Below, piece after piece: positions 45,564-55,536 of a DNA stretch of 64,000 nt (within the stretch, counting starts at the first letter, position 1; each line of letters starts with the position of its first letter). The notes beneath the pieces are model-generated. The model made no database searches, was not told the origin of the DNA, and was given only the letters and a program-made list of their open reading frames with translations. Position numbers and translations under genes: made by a program. The DNA is from Alphaproteobacteria bacterium. Its GTDB lineage: Bacteria; Pseudomonadota; Alphaproteobacteria; Caulobacterales; Hyphomonadaceae. The stretch is from the NCBI GenBank assembly GCA_018969425.1, contig JAGWYJ010000008.1:1-64000 (forward strand). The letters run 5' to 3'.

Positions 45564-48101
45564 ATGCGGTCATTGTTCGCAAGCGCTCTGGCGCTGACGG
45601 CCTCAGCTGGGGCGGTCGTCGCCGCACAGGAAGCGAGCGGGGCAGGTCAGGCCTGGGCCCAGCGGCCCGGAGACGTGATCGCGCGCATCCTGGTCGAGAA
45701 CAACCAGCGAATCGAATCCCGGACGGTCCTCTCCTATCTTCTGGTGAAGCCCGGCGACGCCTACGACCCGGAGCGGATCGATCTCTCTTTCAAAGCGCTG
45801 TTCGCCACCGGTCTGTTTGCGGATGTGGTGTTCGAGTGGCGCGGGAATGACCTCGTCATCCGGGTCATCGAAAACGCCATCGTCAACCGGGTGATCTTCG
45901 AGGGCAATAACGCGGTCACAACCGAAAGGCTCGAGGAAGAGACGGAGATCGAACCGCGAAACACCTTCACGCGTTCGAGGGTGGAGCAGGACGTCCAGCG
46001 CATTCTGGAAGTCTACCGTCGTGCGGGCCGGTTCGCCGCCACCGTGACGCCTCAGTACAAAGCGCTGCCTCAGAATCGCGTCGATCTCATCTTCGTGATC
46101 GAGGAAGGGCCGGTCACCGGGGTCCGGTCGATCAACTTCCTCGGCAATAGTCGTTTCAGCGATGACCGGCTCCGGCGCGAGATCGCCACGCGTCAGTCGC
46201 GCTGGTGGAGGTTTTTCGAGAAACGCGACAACTATAACCCCGGCCAGGTCGAGTATGATCGCGACCTTCTCCGACAGTTCTACACCAATCAGGGTTATGC
46301 GGACTTCCGGACGACCGCTGCGGTCGGAGAACTCACTCCGGACCGGGAGGACTTCTACCTCACTTTCACGGTGGACGAAGGCAAGCCCTACAATTTCGGC
46401 AAGCTTGAGGTGAAGACCGAGCTGGAGAAGCTCTCGGGAGAGCGCCTCGCATTGATCCTCCCCATCAAGTCGGGCGAGCTGTTCAAGAGCAAGATGATCG
46501 AAGATTCGATCGATACGATCACTTTTGCGGCCGGGTCGGCAGGATACGCCAACGTCGTCGTCAGACCCCGGGAAACGCGCAATCCCGACACGCAGACCGT
46601 GGACATCACCTTTGAGGTCGACGAAGGCCCGCGCGTCTATATCGAGCGGATCGATATCGCCGGCAACACTCAGACCCTTGACCGCGTCATACGCCGGGAG
46701 ATCCGGACGGCGGAGGGCGACGCGTACAACAAGGTCCTGCTGGACAACGCCAAGAACCGCATCCGGGCGCTCGGCTTCTTCAAGGAAGACAGCGTCGAGA
46801 TCACCGAAGAGCCCGGCTCGACCGACGATCGGAACATCGTCAAGGTCAAGGTTGAGGAAGAAGCGACCGGCGAACTCGCCTTCTCCGCAGGCTTCTCTTC
46901 GGCTGACGCCTTCCTCTTCTCGGTGAGCGCAACCCAGCGCAATTTCCGGGGCCGCGGCCAATTCCTCAGCGCGCGGATCCAGACCACCTCGCGCCAGCAG
47001 GATATCGAGTTCCGTTTCACGGAGCCGAAGTTTCAGGATCGCAATCTCGCCGTAGGCGTCGACCTGTTCATGACGCAGTCGGATTTCTACGAGGAGGCCG
47101 GCTTCCAGAACGGGATCGTCGGCGCCGGAGGACGACTGCTCTTCCCCCTCTCGGATACCGATCAGATCGGCCTGCGCTACAACCTTCGCGATGACGACCT
47201 GCAGCTCGATCCGCTGCTGACGGACTGCTCGACCGACGCGTTCTTCAGATCGTCCCTCTGCGATCAGCAGGGGGCCCGTCTGACCTCAGCTGTCGGCTAT
47301 ACGCTCACGATGGACCGGACGAACGATTATCTTGAGCCGACGCGAGGCTTCAATCTTTCGTTCAGTCAGGACATCGCCGGCCTGGGCGGGGATGTGAATT
47401 ATGTAAAAACCGAGCTTCGGGGCGCCGTCTATCGGGGCATCCTGCCCAAGATCACCGCCAGCGCCCGCATCGAGGCGGGATATATCGAAAGCTGGGGCGA
47501 TCAGGCGATCCGCATCAACAACCGCTTCTTCAAGGGCGGCAACTCGTTCCGGGGCTTTGATGTGGCGGGTCTGGGTCCCCGGGAGGTCCAGTACTTCTAC
47601 GAGACAGAAACCATCGCCCGGGCGCCCGGCGTGGCGCCTCCCTACCTTTCGACGCCGCTTCTGGACACGGACGGCAAGCAGCAGGTTAACTCGGCCGGGG
47701 AATTGCTCTTCACCGCCGCCCGAAGAGACGCCAGCGGGACACTCCTGCCTCAGCAGGTCCGTCCGTTTAACGCCCTGGGCGGGAAAGCCTACGCCATCGG
47801 CGCCCTCGAGCTTTCCTTCCCCATCCCGTTTGCGCCGGACGAACTTGGGATTGATGGCGCCATGTTTGCAGAGTTCGGGACGGTCGGACTGCTCGACGGC
47901 GTTGACCGCGACCGGAAGGCGGACGATCTGTTCAATGCGTTCAGGGTTGACGACAGCGCCAGCCTGAGAGCGTCGGCAGGCGTGAGCATTTTCTGGGATT
48001 CCCCGTTCGGACCGATCCGGTTCGACCTGTCCCAGATCCTGGCGCAAGAAGAATACGATCGCACTGAGACCTTCCGTTTCAGCACCAATACGAGGTTCTA
48101 G
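45564..48101 (+). CDS. bamA: Outer membrane protein assembly factor BamA
   Basis: An 845-residue outer-membrane protein of the Omp85 family. A signal peptide (about residues 1-22), five POTRA repeats to about residue 430, and a 16-stranded barrel follow. GGNSFRGFDVAGLGPR is the L6-type motif (RGF), and the last residue is Phe (NTRF), as expected of a barrel. ATG 45564 is preferred to the adjacent GTG 45561 because the GAGGG lies 6 nt before it. It inserts barrels into the outer membrane. Confidence 0.96.
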   Translation: MRSLFASALALTASAGAVVAAQEASGAGQAWAQRPGDVIARILVENNQRIESRTVLSYLLVKPGDAYDPERIDLSFKALFATGLFADVVFEWRGNDLVIRVIENAIVNRVIFEGNNAVTTERLEEETEIEPRNTFTRSRVEQDVQRILEVYRRAGRFAATVTPQYKALPQNRVDLIFVIEEGPVTGVRSINFLGNSRFSDDRLRREIATRQSRWWRFFEKRDNYNPGQVEYDRDLLRQFYTNQGYADFRTTAAVGELTPDREDFYLTFTVDEGKPYNFGKLEVKTELEKLSGERLALILPIKSGELFKSKMIEDSIDTITFAAGSAGYANVVVRPRETRNPDTQTVDITFEVDEGPRVYIERIDIAGNTQTLDRVIRREIRTAEGDAYNKVLLDNAKNRIRALGFFKEDSVEITEEPGSTDDRNIVKVKVEEEATGELAFSAGFSSADAFLFSVSATQRNFRGRGQFLSARIQTTSRQQDIEFRFTEPKFQDRNLAVGVDLFMTQSDFYEEAGFQNGIVGAGGRLLFPLSDTDQIGLRYNLRDDDLQLDPLLTDCSTDAFFRSSLCDQQGARLTSAVGYTLTMDRTNDYLEPTRGFNLSFSQDIAGLGGDVNYVKTELRGAVYRGILPKITASARIEAGYIESWGDQAIRINNRFFKGGNSFRGFDVAGLGPREVQYFYETETIARAPGVAPPYLSTPLLDTDGKQQVNSAGELLFTAARRDASGTLLPQQVRPFNALGGKAYAIGALELSFPIPFAPDELGIDGAMFAEFGTVGLLDGVDRDRKADDLFNAFRVDDSASLRASAGVSIFWDSPFGPIRFDLSQILAQEEYDRTETFRFSTNTRF

Positions 48102-48102
48102 T

Positions 48103-48723
48103 ATGAAAGTTCACCATCTGGCGCTGGCCGCGCTCCTGCTTTCAGGCGTCACGTCGTCTCTGACGATCGCCCAGGCGCAGTCGAAAGTGTTCGTGATCGA
48201 CGAAGCGGCGATCCGCCAAAACAGCAAGGTCGGCAAGGAAATCGCCGCCACGATCGAAAACGTCCGGAAGGACGGCGTGACCAAGCTTGGCCTCGAGACG
48301 CTCGGAAACGAAATCAAGGCGGAAGACGAGGCGCTGAAGCCTCAGATCCAGTCCCTGTCCAAGGAAGCGCTCGCCGCAAACGCCACCCTCAAGGCGCGGG
48401 TCGAGGCTCTGGACAAGAAAAAGAACGAGTTCCTTCAGAAAGCCGATATTCTCGATCAGGCCCTTGGCCAGCAGCAGACGGCCGCCAATCAGGCCTTCAC
48501 CCTCGCGCTCCAGCCGGCGGTTGACTTCGCAGCCAAGGAAGCCGGGGCGGATATGGTCATCTCGATTTCCTCCACCTGGTTCGTCAAACCGGCCGCTGAC
48601 ATCAGCTCCAAGGTTGTCGCGCGGCTCGACGCCACGACACCCACTCTGGCAGCCCTGAAGGCCGCCGCGGAGGCCGCCATGGCCAAAGCGCAGCCGGCGC
48701 CTGCCGCCGCCCCCAAGCCCTGA
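48103..48723 (+). CDS. skp: Periplasmic chaperone of the OmpH/Skp family
   Basis: A 206-residue exported protein with signal peptide MKVHHLALAALLLSGVTSSL and cleavage near AQA. The body is a long helical arm (about 40-150) with many Lys, Glu and Ala residues that forms the trimer tentacles. The Ala/Pro-rich C-terminus is dispensable in appearance. It begins 1 nt after bamA, whose substrates it holds unfolded. Confidence 0.9.
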   Translation: MKVHHLALAALLLSGVTSSLTIAQAQSKVFVIDEAAIRQNSKVGKEIAATIENVRKDGVTKLGLETLGNEIKAEDEALKPQIQSLSKEALAANATLKARVEALDKKKNEFLQKADILDQALGQQQTAANQAFTLALQPAVDFAAKEAGADMVISISSTWFVKPAADISSKVVARLDATTPTLAALKAAAEAAMAKAQPAPAAAPKP

Positions 48724-48739
48724 GGGCTGGGCCGGGCCG

Positions 48740-49756
48740 GTGATTGACCGACGTTTCTACGCCTGTCTGGGTCCGGTTTCGGCCCTTGAGCTGGCCGCTG
48801 AGGCCGGTTCAGGCGTTGTGGAGGGTGGGGAGGATCGCCAGGTCTCCTCTGTTGCGCCAAGCCTCGAGGCGGGACCTGACGATCTCAGCTTCCTCGAGGA
48901 TCGCTCTCCGGATGCGCTTCGTCAGGTGCGGGCAGGGATCTGCTTTGTCCGCCCAGAGACGCTCTCCGGACGCCGGGACGGGACGACCTGCATCGTTTCG
49001 GAGCGCCCCAGAGCCGCCTTCGCCAGGGCGAGCGAACGGATCTTCAGGCGCATCGACTTTCAGCCCGGAGATCCGGCGATACACCCCACGGCGAGGATAG
49101 AGGCTGGGGCGAAGATTCTGCCCGGATGCGTCATCGGCGCCGGGGCCGCGATCGGATCCGGAGCGACGATCGGTCCGAACGCGGTGATCGGGCCCGGCGT
49201 GCAGATCGGATGGAGATCCCGGATCGGCGCAGGAGCCTCGGTGAGCTGCGCGCTCATAGGAGACGACGTCATCCTTCTCGCGGGCGTCGCGATCGGCGAG
49301 ACCGGTTTCGGCCTCGCTCAGCATGCCGACGGCGCGCGTCTCACTCCTCACTTCGGGCGCGTGATCCTGCAGAACGGCGTCACTATTGGGGCCAACAGCT
49401 GCGTCGATCGGGGGCTGTTCGACGACACGGTCATCGGCGAGGGCTCGCACATCGATAACCTCTGCCATATCGGCCACAATGTCCGCATCGGTCGTCATGC
49501 CGTGATGGCCGCCTTTGCAGGCGTGTCCGGCTCCTCAATCGTCGGAGACGGCGCCCAGTTCGGGGGACGGGTCGGTCTTGGAGATCATATCGTCGTCGGT
49601 CGCGGCGCGCGGATCGCCGCCGGGGCCGCCGTGCTCAAGGATGTCGCAGAGGGCGAGACCGTTGCGGGCTATCCCGCCAAACCCTCGCGGACATGGATGC
49701 GCGAGCTTGCGTGGCTGGCCCGGGAAGCGCAGAAACGCGGCTCGAAGGACGATTGA
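48740..49756 (+). CDS. lpxD: UDP-3-O-(3-hydroxyacyl)glucosamine N-acyltransferase
   Basis: A 338-residue left-handed beta-helix enzyme, third step of lipid A synthesis. The N-terminal uridine-binding domain (1-~105) is followed by hexapeptide repeats (IGAGAAIGSGATIGPNAVIG and others) to ~310. The catalytic His lies in NLCHIGHNVRIG. GTG 48740 is the start, with GGCCGGGCCGG upstream, so translation may depend on skp. Confidence 0.95.
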   Translation: MIDRRFYACLGPVSALELAAEAGSGVVEGGEDRQVSSVAPSLEAGPDDLSFLEDRSPDALRQVRAGICFVRPETLSGRRDGTTCIVSERPRAAFARASERIFRRIDFQPGDPAIHPTARIEAGAKILPGCVIGAGAAIGSGATIGPNAVIGPGVQIGWRSRIGAGASVSCALIGDDVILLAGVAIGETGFGLAQHADGARLTPHFGRVILQNGVTIGANSCVDRGLFDDTVIGEGSHIDNLCHIGHNVRIGRHAVMAAFAGVSGSSIVGDGAQFGGRVGLGDHIVVGRGARIAAGAAVLKDVAEGETVAGYPAKPSRTWMRELAWLAREAQKRGSKDD

Positions 49757-49791
49757 ACGCTGAGGCGTTCGCCTGCAAGGGAGACGGGCCG

Positions 49792-50583
49792 ATGAGCGTG
49801 TCCATAGACCCCACAGCCATCGTCTCCTCGGCCGCAGAGCTGGGCGAGGGCGTTGAGATCGGCCCTTTCTGCACCGTCGGCCCGCTTGTCCGTCTGGATG
49901 CCGGCGTGAAGCTGATCAGTCATGTGTCCGTCCAGGGGCGCACCTCAATCGGCGCGGATACCGTAGTTCATCCCTTCGTCTCGCTCGGTCAGGGACCGCA
50001 GGACATCCGTTATCGGGGCGAGGACACCGCGCTGCAGATCGGCCGCGGGAATATTCTCCGCGAAGGGGTCACGATGAACCTCGGCACCCCGAAGGGACGC
50101 GGCGTCACACGCGTCGGCGATAGCGGTTTCTTCATGGCCAACAGCCATATCGGGCACGACTGCATCGTCGGAAACGGCGCCGTCATGGCGACCGGGGCGG
50201 TCATGGGCGGGTTCGTCGAGGTCGGCGACAATGTCAATTTCGGAGGTCTCTCCGCCATCCATCAGTTCGTCAGGATCGGACGCAACTCCATGGTCGGGGG
50301 CGGGGCGCCTCTGGTTGGAGATCTCATCCCGTTCGGGATGGCCGACAACCATGGACGTCTCCATGGCCTGAACCTCATCGGCCTCAAAAGACGAGGGTTC
50401 TCGCGCGAGACCATCACGACCCTGCGCGCCTTCTATCGGGAACTCTTTCACGGAACCGGCGTCTTCAGCGAGCGCCTTGAGCAGACCGCCTCGCGTCACG
50501 GCGAGTGCGCCGAGGTCCGCGAGATCATCGCCTTCATCAATGACGGCGATCGCAGGCCTCTGTGTCTGCCGGCGGCGGAGTGA
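49792..50583 (+). CDS. lpxA: UDP-N-acetylglucosamine acyltransferase
   Basis: A 263-residue hexapeptide-repeat enzyme for the first step of lipid A synthesis. The catalytic His is in NSHIGHDCIVG (near residue 120), and GGLSAIHQFVRIG follows. The C-terminal helical domain is complete. ATG 49792 follows AAGGGAGACGGGCCG. It lies 35 bp after lpxD; fabZ, which usually separates the two, is absent. Confidence 0.96.
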   Translation: MSVSIDPTAIVSSAAELGEGVEIGPFCTVGPLVRLDAGVKLISHVSVQGRTSIGADTVVHPFVSLGQGPQDIRYRGEDTALQIGRGNILREGVTMNLGTPKGRGVTRVGDSGFFMANSHIGHDCIVGNGAVMATGAVMGGFVEVGDNVNFGGLSAIHQFVRIGRNSMVGGGAPLVGDLIPFGMADNHGRLHGLNLIGLKRRGFSRETITTLRAFYRELFHGTGVFSERLEQTASRHGECAEVREIIAFINDGDRRPLCLPAAE

Positions 50584-50588
50584 GGCGG

Positions 50589-51425
50589 ATGAACGGACCG
50601 CTGGGGATTATCGCAGGCGCCGGAGACCTGCCTCGACGGACCGCAGAGCTTGCGACCGCGGCCGGGCGGACCGTTGTGGTGCTCGGGGTGAGCGGATTCG
50701 CCGATCCGGACTTCGTCGCCGCCTATAACGGACAGTCTTTCGGGATCGGCGAAACCGGTCGGCAGATTCGCTTTCTCAAAGAGGCGGGATGTCAGGAGAT
50801 TGTGTTCGCCGGATTGGTGCGGCGTCCGGACTTCGGTCAGCTGACGTTCGATGAGGAAGGCCTCAGGCTTCTGCCCGCCCTCAAGGAGGCTGCCGGGAAA
50901 GGAGACGATGCGCTGCTGCGCGTCGTGCTCGGGGCGTTCAGCGCGGCCGGTCTTCACATCCTCGGCGCCGAGCAGGCCGCTCAGGCGCTGCTTGCGCCTT
51001 CAGGGGTTATCGGCCGGCATGCGCCGGGCGAGGGCGACTGGCGGGATATCCGCAGGGCCGCGAGGGCGGCGGAGGCGATCGGTCAACTCGACATCGGACA
51101 GGGCGCGGTGAGCGCCGGCGGCGTTGTTCTCGCTCTCGAGGCTCAGGAGGGCACTGACCAGATGCTCGTTCGCTGCGCCTCTCTCCCGCCCACGGTTCGC
51201 GGTGAGGGCGGAGTGCTGGTCAAGCGTCCCAAGCCGATCCAGGATGCGCGCGTCGACCTTCCCACCATAGGCGAGGAGACGGTGAGACGGGCGGCCGAGG
51301 CGAGGCTTTCGGGCATCGCCGTCCTCGCGGGCGGAGCGCTGATCGTCAACCGATCCGCCATGATTGCGCTCGCCGATCAGCTTGGGCTGTTTGTCTACGG
51401 CTTCCGTCCGGAGGAGATCGTGTGA
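50589..51425 (+). CDS. lpxI: UDP-2,3-diacylglucosamine diphosphatase LpxI
   Basis: A 278-residue DUF1009 protein, the alphaproteobacterial replacement of LpxH for making lipid X. It starts MNGPLGIIAGAGDLPRRTA, and the C-terminal LSGIAVLAGGALIVNRSAMIALAD with the essential Asp region is intact. ATG 50589 is 5 nt after the lpxA stop. It overlaps lpxB by 4 nt. Confidence 0.94.
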   Translation: MNGPLGIIAGAGDLPRRTAELATAAGRTVVVLGVSGFADPDFVAAYNGQSFGIGETGRQIRFLKEAGCQEIVFAGLVRRPDFGQLTFDEEGLRLLPALKEAAGKGDDALLRVVLGAFSAAGLHILGAEQAAQALLAPSGVIGRHAPGEGDWRDIRRAARAAEAIGQLDIGQGAVSAGGVVLALEAQEGTDQMLVRCASLPPTVRGEGGVLVKRPKPIQDARVDLPTIGEETVRRAAEARLSGIAVLAGGALIVNRSAMIALADQLGLFVYGFRPEEIV

Positions 51426-52564
51426 GCCGCCATATCGTGCTTGTGGCGGCTGAGGCCTCCGGCGACGCGCTCGGCGCGGAGGTGATCGCCGCCCTGAAGG
51501 CCAAGGCGCCGAACGTCCGCCTTTCCGTGATCGGCGGCGGAGCGATGAGCTCGGCGGCCGCAAGTCTTCCGGTGCGGCTCGACGGGCTCGCAGTGCTGGG
51601 TCTCGTGGACGGGCTCAAGGCGTTTTCCCGGGTGAAGCGCCTCGTTCGGGAAGCTGCCGAGGCGATTGCGCGAAGCGCGCCGGACGCGGTGGTGCTGATC
51701 GATTCCTGGGGTTTCATGTGGCGGCTGGCCCGGGAGCTGAAGCTGGCGGGCGTCAAGGCGCGCCGGATCAAGCTGATCGGGCCGCAGGTCTGGGCGACGC
51801 GTCCCGGGCGGGCGAAGGTTCTTGCGCGCTGGTGCGACCACCTCCTGTGCATTCACGCATTCGAGCAGCCATACTTTGAGAGATACGGTCTCGCGACAAC
51901 CGTCATCGGCAATCCCGCTCTGGGGAGAGGACAGGAGGCGGACGGTCAGGCCTTCTCGCAGGCCCATGGCTTTCATTCCGGGCGCAGGGTCGTAGGCCTC
52001 CTTCCCGGCAGTCGACCTTCAGAAATCCGCCGGACAGCTCCGACGCTGATCAAGGCCTGCGAGCAGGTCTGTGGCCAGCGAGCCGATGTGATCGTGGTCT
52101 GCGTGCTCGCCCCCGGGGTCGAGAGCGAGGTCCGCGCCATGGCCGCGACCTGGACATTTCCCCATATCCTCGTCTCGGAGGAGGAGAAGTCGTCCGCCTT
52201 TTCCGCCATGGAGGTCGCGCTGGCCTGCTCGGGAACGGTGACCACCGAGCTCGCGGCGCAGGGCGCAGCCATTGTCGTCGGCTATCGGCTGGGGTGGATC
52301 ACCTGGGCGATCGCGCGTCTTTTCCTGATGCGCTCACGCTTCATCACTCTGCTCAACGTCGCGGCGGGAGAAGAAGCCGCCCCGGAGTTCGTTCAGACCC
52401 GTTTCACGCCCGCGCGAACGGCCGAGGCGTGCCTCCGGCTCCTCGACGATCCTCAGGCTCTGGATGCGCAAAGGGCCCGCCAGAAGCGGGCCCTCGAAGC
52501 CATGGCCGGACCTGGACGTCCTGCAGCGGAGATCGCCGCAGAGACCATCCTGCGCCTTGCCTGA
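51422..52564 (+). CDS. lpxB: Lipid-A-disaccharide synthase
   Basis: A 380-residue GT19 glycosyltransferase joining lipid X and UDP-diacyl-GlcN. VAAEASGDALGAEV (near residue 7), IGPQVWATRPGRAK (near 118) and LPGSRPSEIRR (near 194) are standard. GTG 51422 overlaps the lpxI stop. Its 3' end contains an inverted repeat that may serve as the terminator of the convergent gltA, whose stop is only 4 bp away. Confidence 0.95.
   Translation: MSRHIVLVAAEASGDALGAEVIAALKAKAPNVRLSVIGGGAMSSAAASLPVRLDGLAVLGLVDGLKAFSRVKRLVREAAEAIARSAPDAVVLIDSWGFMWRLARELKLAGVKARRIKLIGPQVWATRPGRAKVLARWCDHLLCIHAFEQPYFERYGLATTVIGNPALGRGQEADGQAFSQAHGFHSGRRVVGLLPGSRPSEIRRTAPTLIKACEQVCGQRADVIVVCVLAPGVESEVRAMAATWTFPHILVSEEEKSSAFSAMEVALACSGTVTTELAAQGAAIVVGYRLGWITWAIARLFLMRSRFITLLNVAAGEEAAPEFVQTRFTPARTAEACLRLLDDPQALDAQRARQKRALEAMAGPGRPAAEIAAETILRLA
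52472..52494 (-). terminator. Putative gltA terminator inside the lpxB 3' end
   Basis: Read on the minus strand, the perfect 9-bp stem AGGGCCCGC/GCGGGCCCT with a 5-nt loop is followed by TTTGCGC. It lies 75 nt beyond the gltA stop codon. The T-run is short but the stem is very stable. Confidence 0.5.
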
Positions 52565-52568
52565 TGAA

Positions 52569-53876
52569 TCAGCCGCGCTGGCTCATCGGCACGTAGTCCC
52601 GGCGGGGAGCGCCCGTGTAGATCTGACGCGGACGACCGATACGCTGGGTGGGGTCCTCGATCATTTCCTGCCACTGAGCGATCCAGCCGACGGTGCGGGC
52701 GAGGGCGAAGAGCACCGTGAACATGTCTGTCGGGAAGCCCATCGCCTTCAGGGTGATGCCCGAATAGAAATCGATGTTCGGGTAGAGCTTCTTCTCGATG
52801 AAGTACTCGTCGCTGAGAGCAATCCGTTCGAGCTCCATGGCGACCGGCAGAAGCGGATCCGACTCCGCGCCGACTTCCTTGAGGACCTCGTGGCAGGTCT
52901 TCTGCATCACCTTCGCGCGCGGGTCGTAGTTCTTGTAGACCCGGTGACCGAAGCCCATCAGGCGGAAGGGATCGTTCTTGTCCTTGGCCTTCTTGACGTA
53001 TTCGTGGACGCGATCGACGGTTCCGATCTCGCTGAGCATTTTGAGGGCGGCCTCATTGGCCCCGCCATGGCTGGGCCCCCAGAGGCACGCGATGCCGGCG
53101 GCGATACATGCAAACGGATTGGCTCCGGACGATCCTGCGAGCCTCACCGTCGAGGTGGAGGCGTTCTGCTCGTGATCGGCGTGCAGGATAAAGATGCGGT
53201 CCATAGCCCGGGCGAGAACCGGATTGACCACATAGTCTTCCGCCGGAACCGAGAAGCACATGCGCAGGAAATTGGAGGCGTAGTCGAGTTCGTTGCGCGG
53301 CGAGACGAAGGGCTGGCCGGAGGTGTATTTATAAGCCCTCGCCGCGATCGTCGGCATCTTCGCGATCATGCGGTGCGAGGCGACCAGTCGCTGAACCGGA
53401 TCATTGATGTCCGTTGAGTCATGGTAGAAGGCCGACAGGGCGCCGACCGCGCCGACCATCACCGCCATGGGATGCGCGTCCCGACGGAAGCCTTCGAAGA
53501 AACGGTCAAACTGCGCATGCAGCATGGTGTGGCGCGTGATCGTCGTGTTGAACGTCTTCGCCTGGCTTTCCGTGGGAAGTTCGCCGTGAAGCAGCAGATA
53601 GCACACTTCGAGGAAGGAGGATTTTTCAGCCAGCTGATCGATCGGATATCCCCGATGCAGCAGAACGCCCTCATCGCCGTCGATGAAGGTGATCTGACTT
53701 TCGCAGCTGCCGGTCGAGGTGAAGCCGGGGTCGAGGGTGAACACGTCAGCCTGCTTGTACAGGGTGCCGATATCGACGACATCCGGTCCGAGCGTCCCGC
53801 TGTAGACAGGGAATTCGGCCGTACGGCCGTTCACCGTCATCTGCGCCTTGCCCTTCAGTTTGACCTTGTTCTCCAT
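52569..53876 (-). CDS. gltA: Citrate synthase (type II, hexameric)
   Basis: A 435-residue TCA-cycle enzyme condensing acetyl-CoA and oxaloacetate. [20 protein letters not shown] and [15 protein letters not shown] carry the active-site His residues, [13 protein letters not shown] the substrate Arg/His, and PNIDFYSG the catalytic Asp. The start at 53876 ([10 protein letters not shown]) follows GAGGAGAGGGACT on the minus strand; the 10-codon upstream extension is not used. Tail to tail with lpxB. Confidence 0.97.
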   Translation of the reverse strand: MENKVKLKGKAQMTVNGRTAEFPVYSGTLGPDVVDIGTLYKQADVFTLDPGFTSTGSCESQITFIDGDEGVLLHRGYPIDQLAEKSSFLEVCYLLLHGELPTESQAKTFNTTITRHTMLHAQFDRFFEGFRRDAHPMAVMVGAVGALSAFYHDSTDINDPVQRLVASHRMIAKMPTIAARAYKYTSGQPFVSPRNELDYASNFLRMCFSVPAEDYVVNPVLARAMDRIFILHADHEQNASTSTVRLAGSSGANPFACIAAGIACLWGPSHGGANEAALKMLSEIGTVDRVHEYVKKAKDKNDPFRLMGFGHRVYKNYDPRAKVMQKTCHEVLKEVGAESDPLLPVAMELERIALSDEYFIEKKLYPNIDFYSGITLKAMGFPTDMFTVLFALARTVGWIAQWQEMIEDPTQRIGRPRQIYTGAPRRDYVPMSQRG

Positions 53877-53919
53877 AGTCCCTCTCCTCGAAATTCCCGC
53901 CCACACGGGGACGACAGGC

Positions 53920-55398
53920 TCAGCGCGCGCCTTCGGCCTGATCCTTCAGTCTTGCCAGACACTCATTACGTCCAAGTAAAGTCAGTACAAGCATTATGTC
54001 GGGGGCCGCAGCCCCACCTGTCAGAACCGCTCTCAGAAGGGGGCCGATTTTTCCCATCGGAACCCCCAGTTCGGAGCAGAGCCCGGATATCTCATCCCGG
54101 ATCGCGCCTTCCGACCAGTCCGGGAGGGCCTCAAGCCGTCGTACGACCTGTCGCAGGCGCTCGCGCGCCTCATCATTGAGCAGGTCAGCGCTTTTACCGG
54201 TCAGACGGATCGGTCTCAGATCGGACAGGAAGGCGCTGGCGTCCTTCAGCTGAACGATCGTCGCCGCCCGGGTCTTGAGCATCCCCATGGCGGCCCGGAT
54301 CCTGTCCCTCGCCGCCGGGCTCAGCCGAGCCTCGACTTCCGGTTCGAAGGGCAGGGCGAAAAAGAGGTCGGCGAGACGATCATTGTCCGCGCGAGCCATG
54401 TAGTGGCTGTTCACCGCATTCAGCTTGGCGATGTCCAGTCGGGCCGGCGCCTTGCCAAGCCCGTCAAGATCGAACCAGGCGATCGCCTGATCGGTGTCGA
54501 TGATCTCATCATCGCCATGTGACCACCCCAGACGAAGCAGATAGTTCTTGAGCGCTTCAGGAAGATAGCCGAGCTCCCGATAAGCCTCGACACCCAGCGC
54601 GCCATGGCGCTTGGACAGCTTCTTGCCGTCAGGACCGTGGATCATCGGCACGTGAGCGTGAACGGGAGGCGTCCATCCCATTCCCAGATAGATGGGCAAC
54701 TGACGAAAGGTGTTGGTCAGATGATCGTCGCCCCGGATGACATGGGTGACGCCCATGTCATGGTCGTCCACCACCACCGCCAGCATGTAGGTCGGCGTGC
54801 CGTCCGAGCGCAGCAGAATAAGGTCGTCGAGATCCGAGCAGGCGATGCGAACCCGACCCTGGACCCTGTCCTCAACGACGATTTCCCCTTCATCCGGCAT
54901 TCTCAGCCGGACGACATAAGGCGCCCCTTCCGGCAACGGACGCGCCGGATCGCGCCAGGCGGATCTGAAAGGCTTCATCAGATGATCGCGCGCCGCCTCA
55001 AGGGACGCCGCTTGTTCCGCCGACATGGGAGCGGCGATCTCCCGTTCGCGGCGCAGCGCCGCCGCCGCCGCCCGACGGGCCTCAAGCTCGTCCTGGCTCA
55101 CGGGACAGCGATAGGCTGCGCCACGGCGCACAAGCTCCAGAGCGACTTCCCGATGACGTTCGGCTCGCTCGCTTTGAAGCAGAGGCGGCTCATCCGCATC
55201 CAGCCCGAGCCAGCTCAGCCCGTCAAATATAGCGTCGACCGCCGCCTGCGTTGAACGTTCCCGATCAGTATCCTCGATCCGAAGGAGAAATTTCCCTCCC
55301 TTCGCCCGGGCGTACAGCCAGCAGAACAGAGCCGTCCTCGCTCCTCCAATATGAAGGAAACCCGTGGGAGACGGCGCAAAGCGCGTGACAACCTGCAT
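53920..55398 (-). CDS. gltX: Glutamyl-tRNA synthetase
   Basis: A 492-residue class I synthetase. [20 protein letters not shown] at the N-terminus has the HIGH motif as HIGG (residues 16-19), and the KMSKS motif is GKKLSKRHG in the second half. Helical C-terminal anticodon domains are present. The start at 55398 (MQVVTRF) fits the family; an upstream extension of 25 codons lacks similarity. It may be one of two GluRS paralogues, as is common in alphaproteobacteria; it cannot be told which. Confidence 0.93.
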   Translation of the reverse strand: MQVVTRFAPSPTGFLHIGGARTALFCWLYARAKGGKFLLRIEDTDRERSTQAAVDAIFDGLSWLGLDADEPPLLQSERAERHREVALELVRRGAAYRCPVSQDELEARRAAAAALRREREIAAPMSAEQAASLEAARDHLMKPFRSAWRDPARPLPEGAPYVVRLRMPDEGEIVVEDRVQGRVRIACSDLDDLILLRSDGTPTYMLAVVVDDHDMGVTHVIRGDDHLTNTFRQLPIYLGMGWTPPVHAHVPMIHGPDGKKLSKRHGALGVEAYRELGYLPEALKNYLLRLGWSHGDDEIIDTDQAIAWFDLDGLGKAPARLDIAKLNAVNSHYMARADNDRLADLFFALPFEPEVEARLSPAARDRIRAAMGMLKTRAATIVQLKDASAFLSDLRPIRLTGKSADLLNDEARERLRQVVRRLEALPDWSEGAIRDEISGLCSELGVPMGKIGPLLRAVLTGGAAAPDIMLVLTLLGRNECLARLKDQAEGAR

Positions 55399-55536
55399 GA
55401 ACGACCCGATCGGTTCACTGTGCGGCTGGAGGTCATCCCCGCCCGAGCTCGCAGACGGGTCATGGAAGACCACAGAGCGCGGCCCGGAGGCAAGAGGGCG
55501 AACGAAGACGCTCTCAGGACGGCGATCCGCTGAGGT

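Noticed and set aside
45603-46961. 452-codon open frame antisense to the POTRA region of bamA
   Set aside because: No family resemblance; bamA reads as a normal Omp85 protein through the entire stretch.
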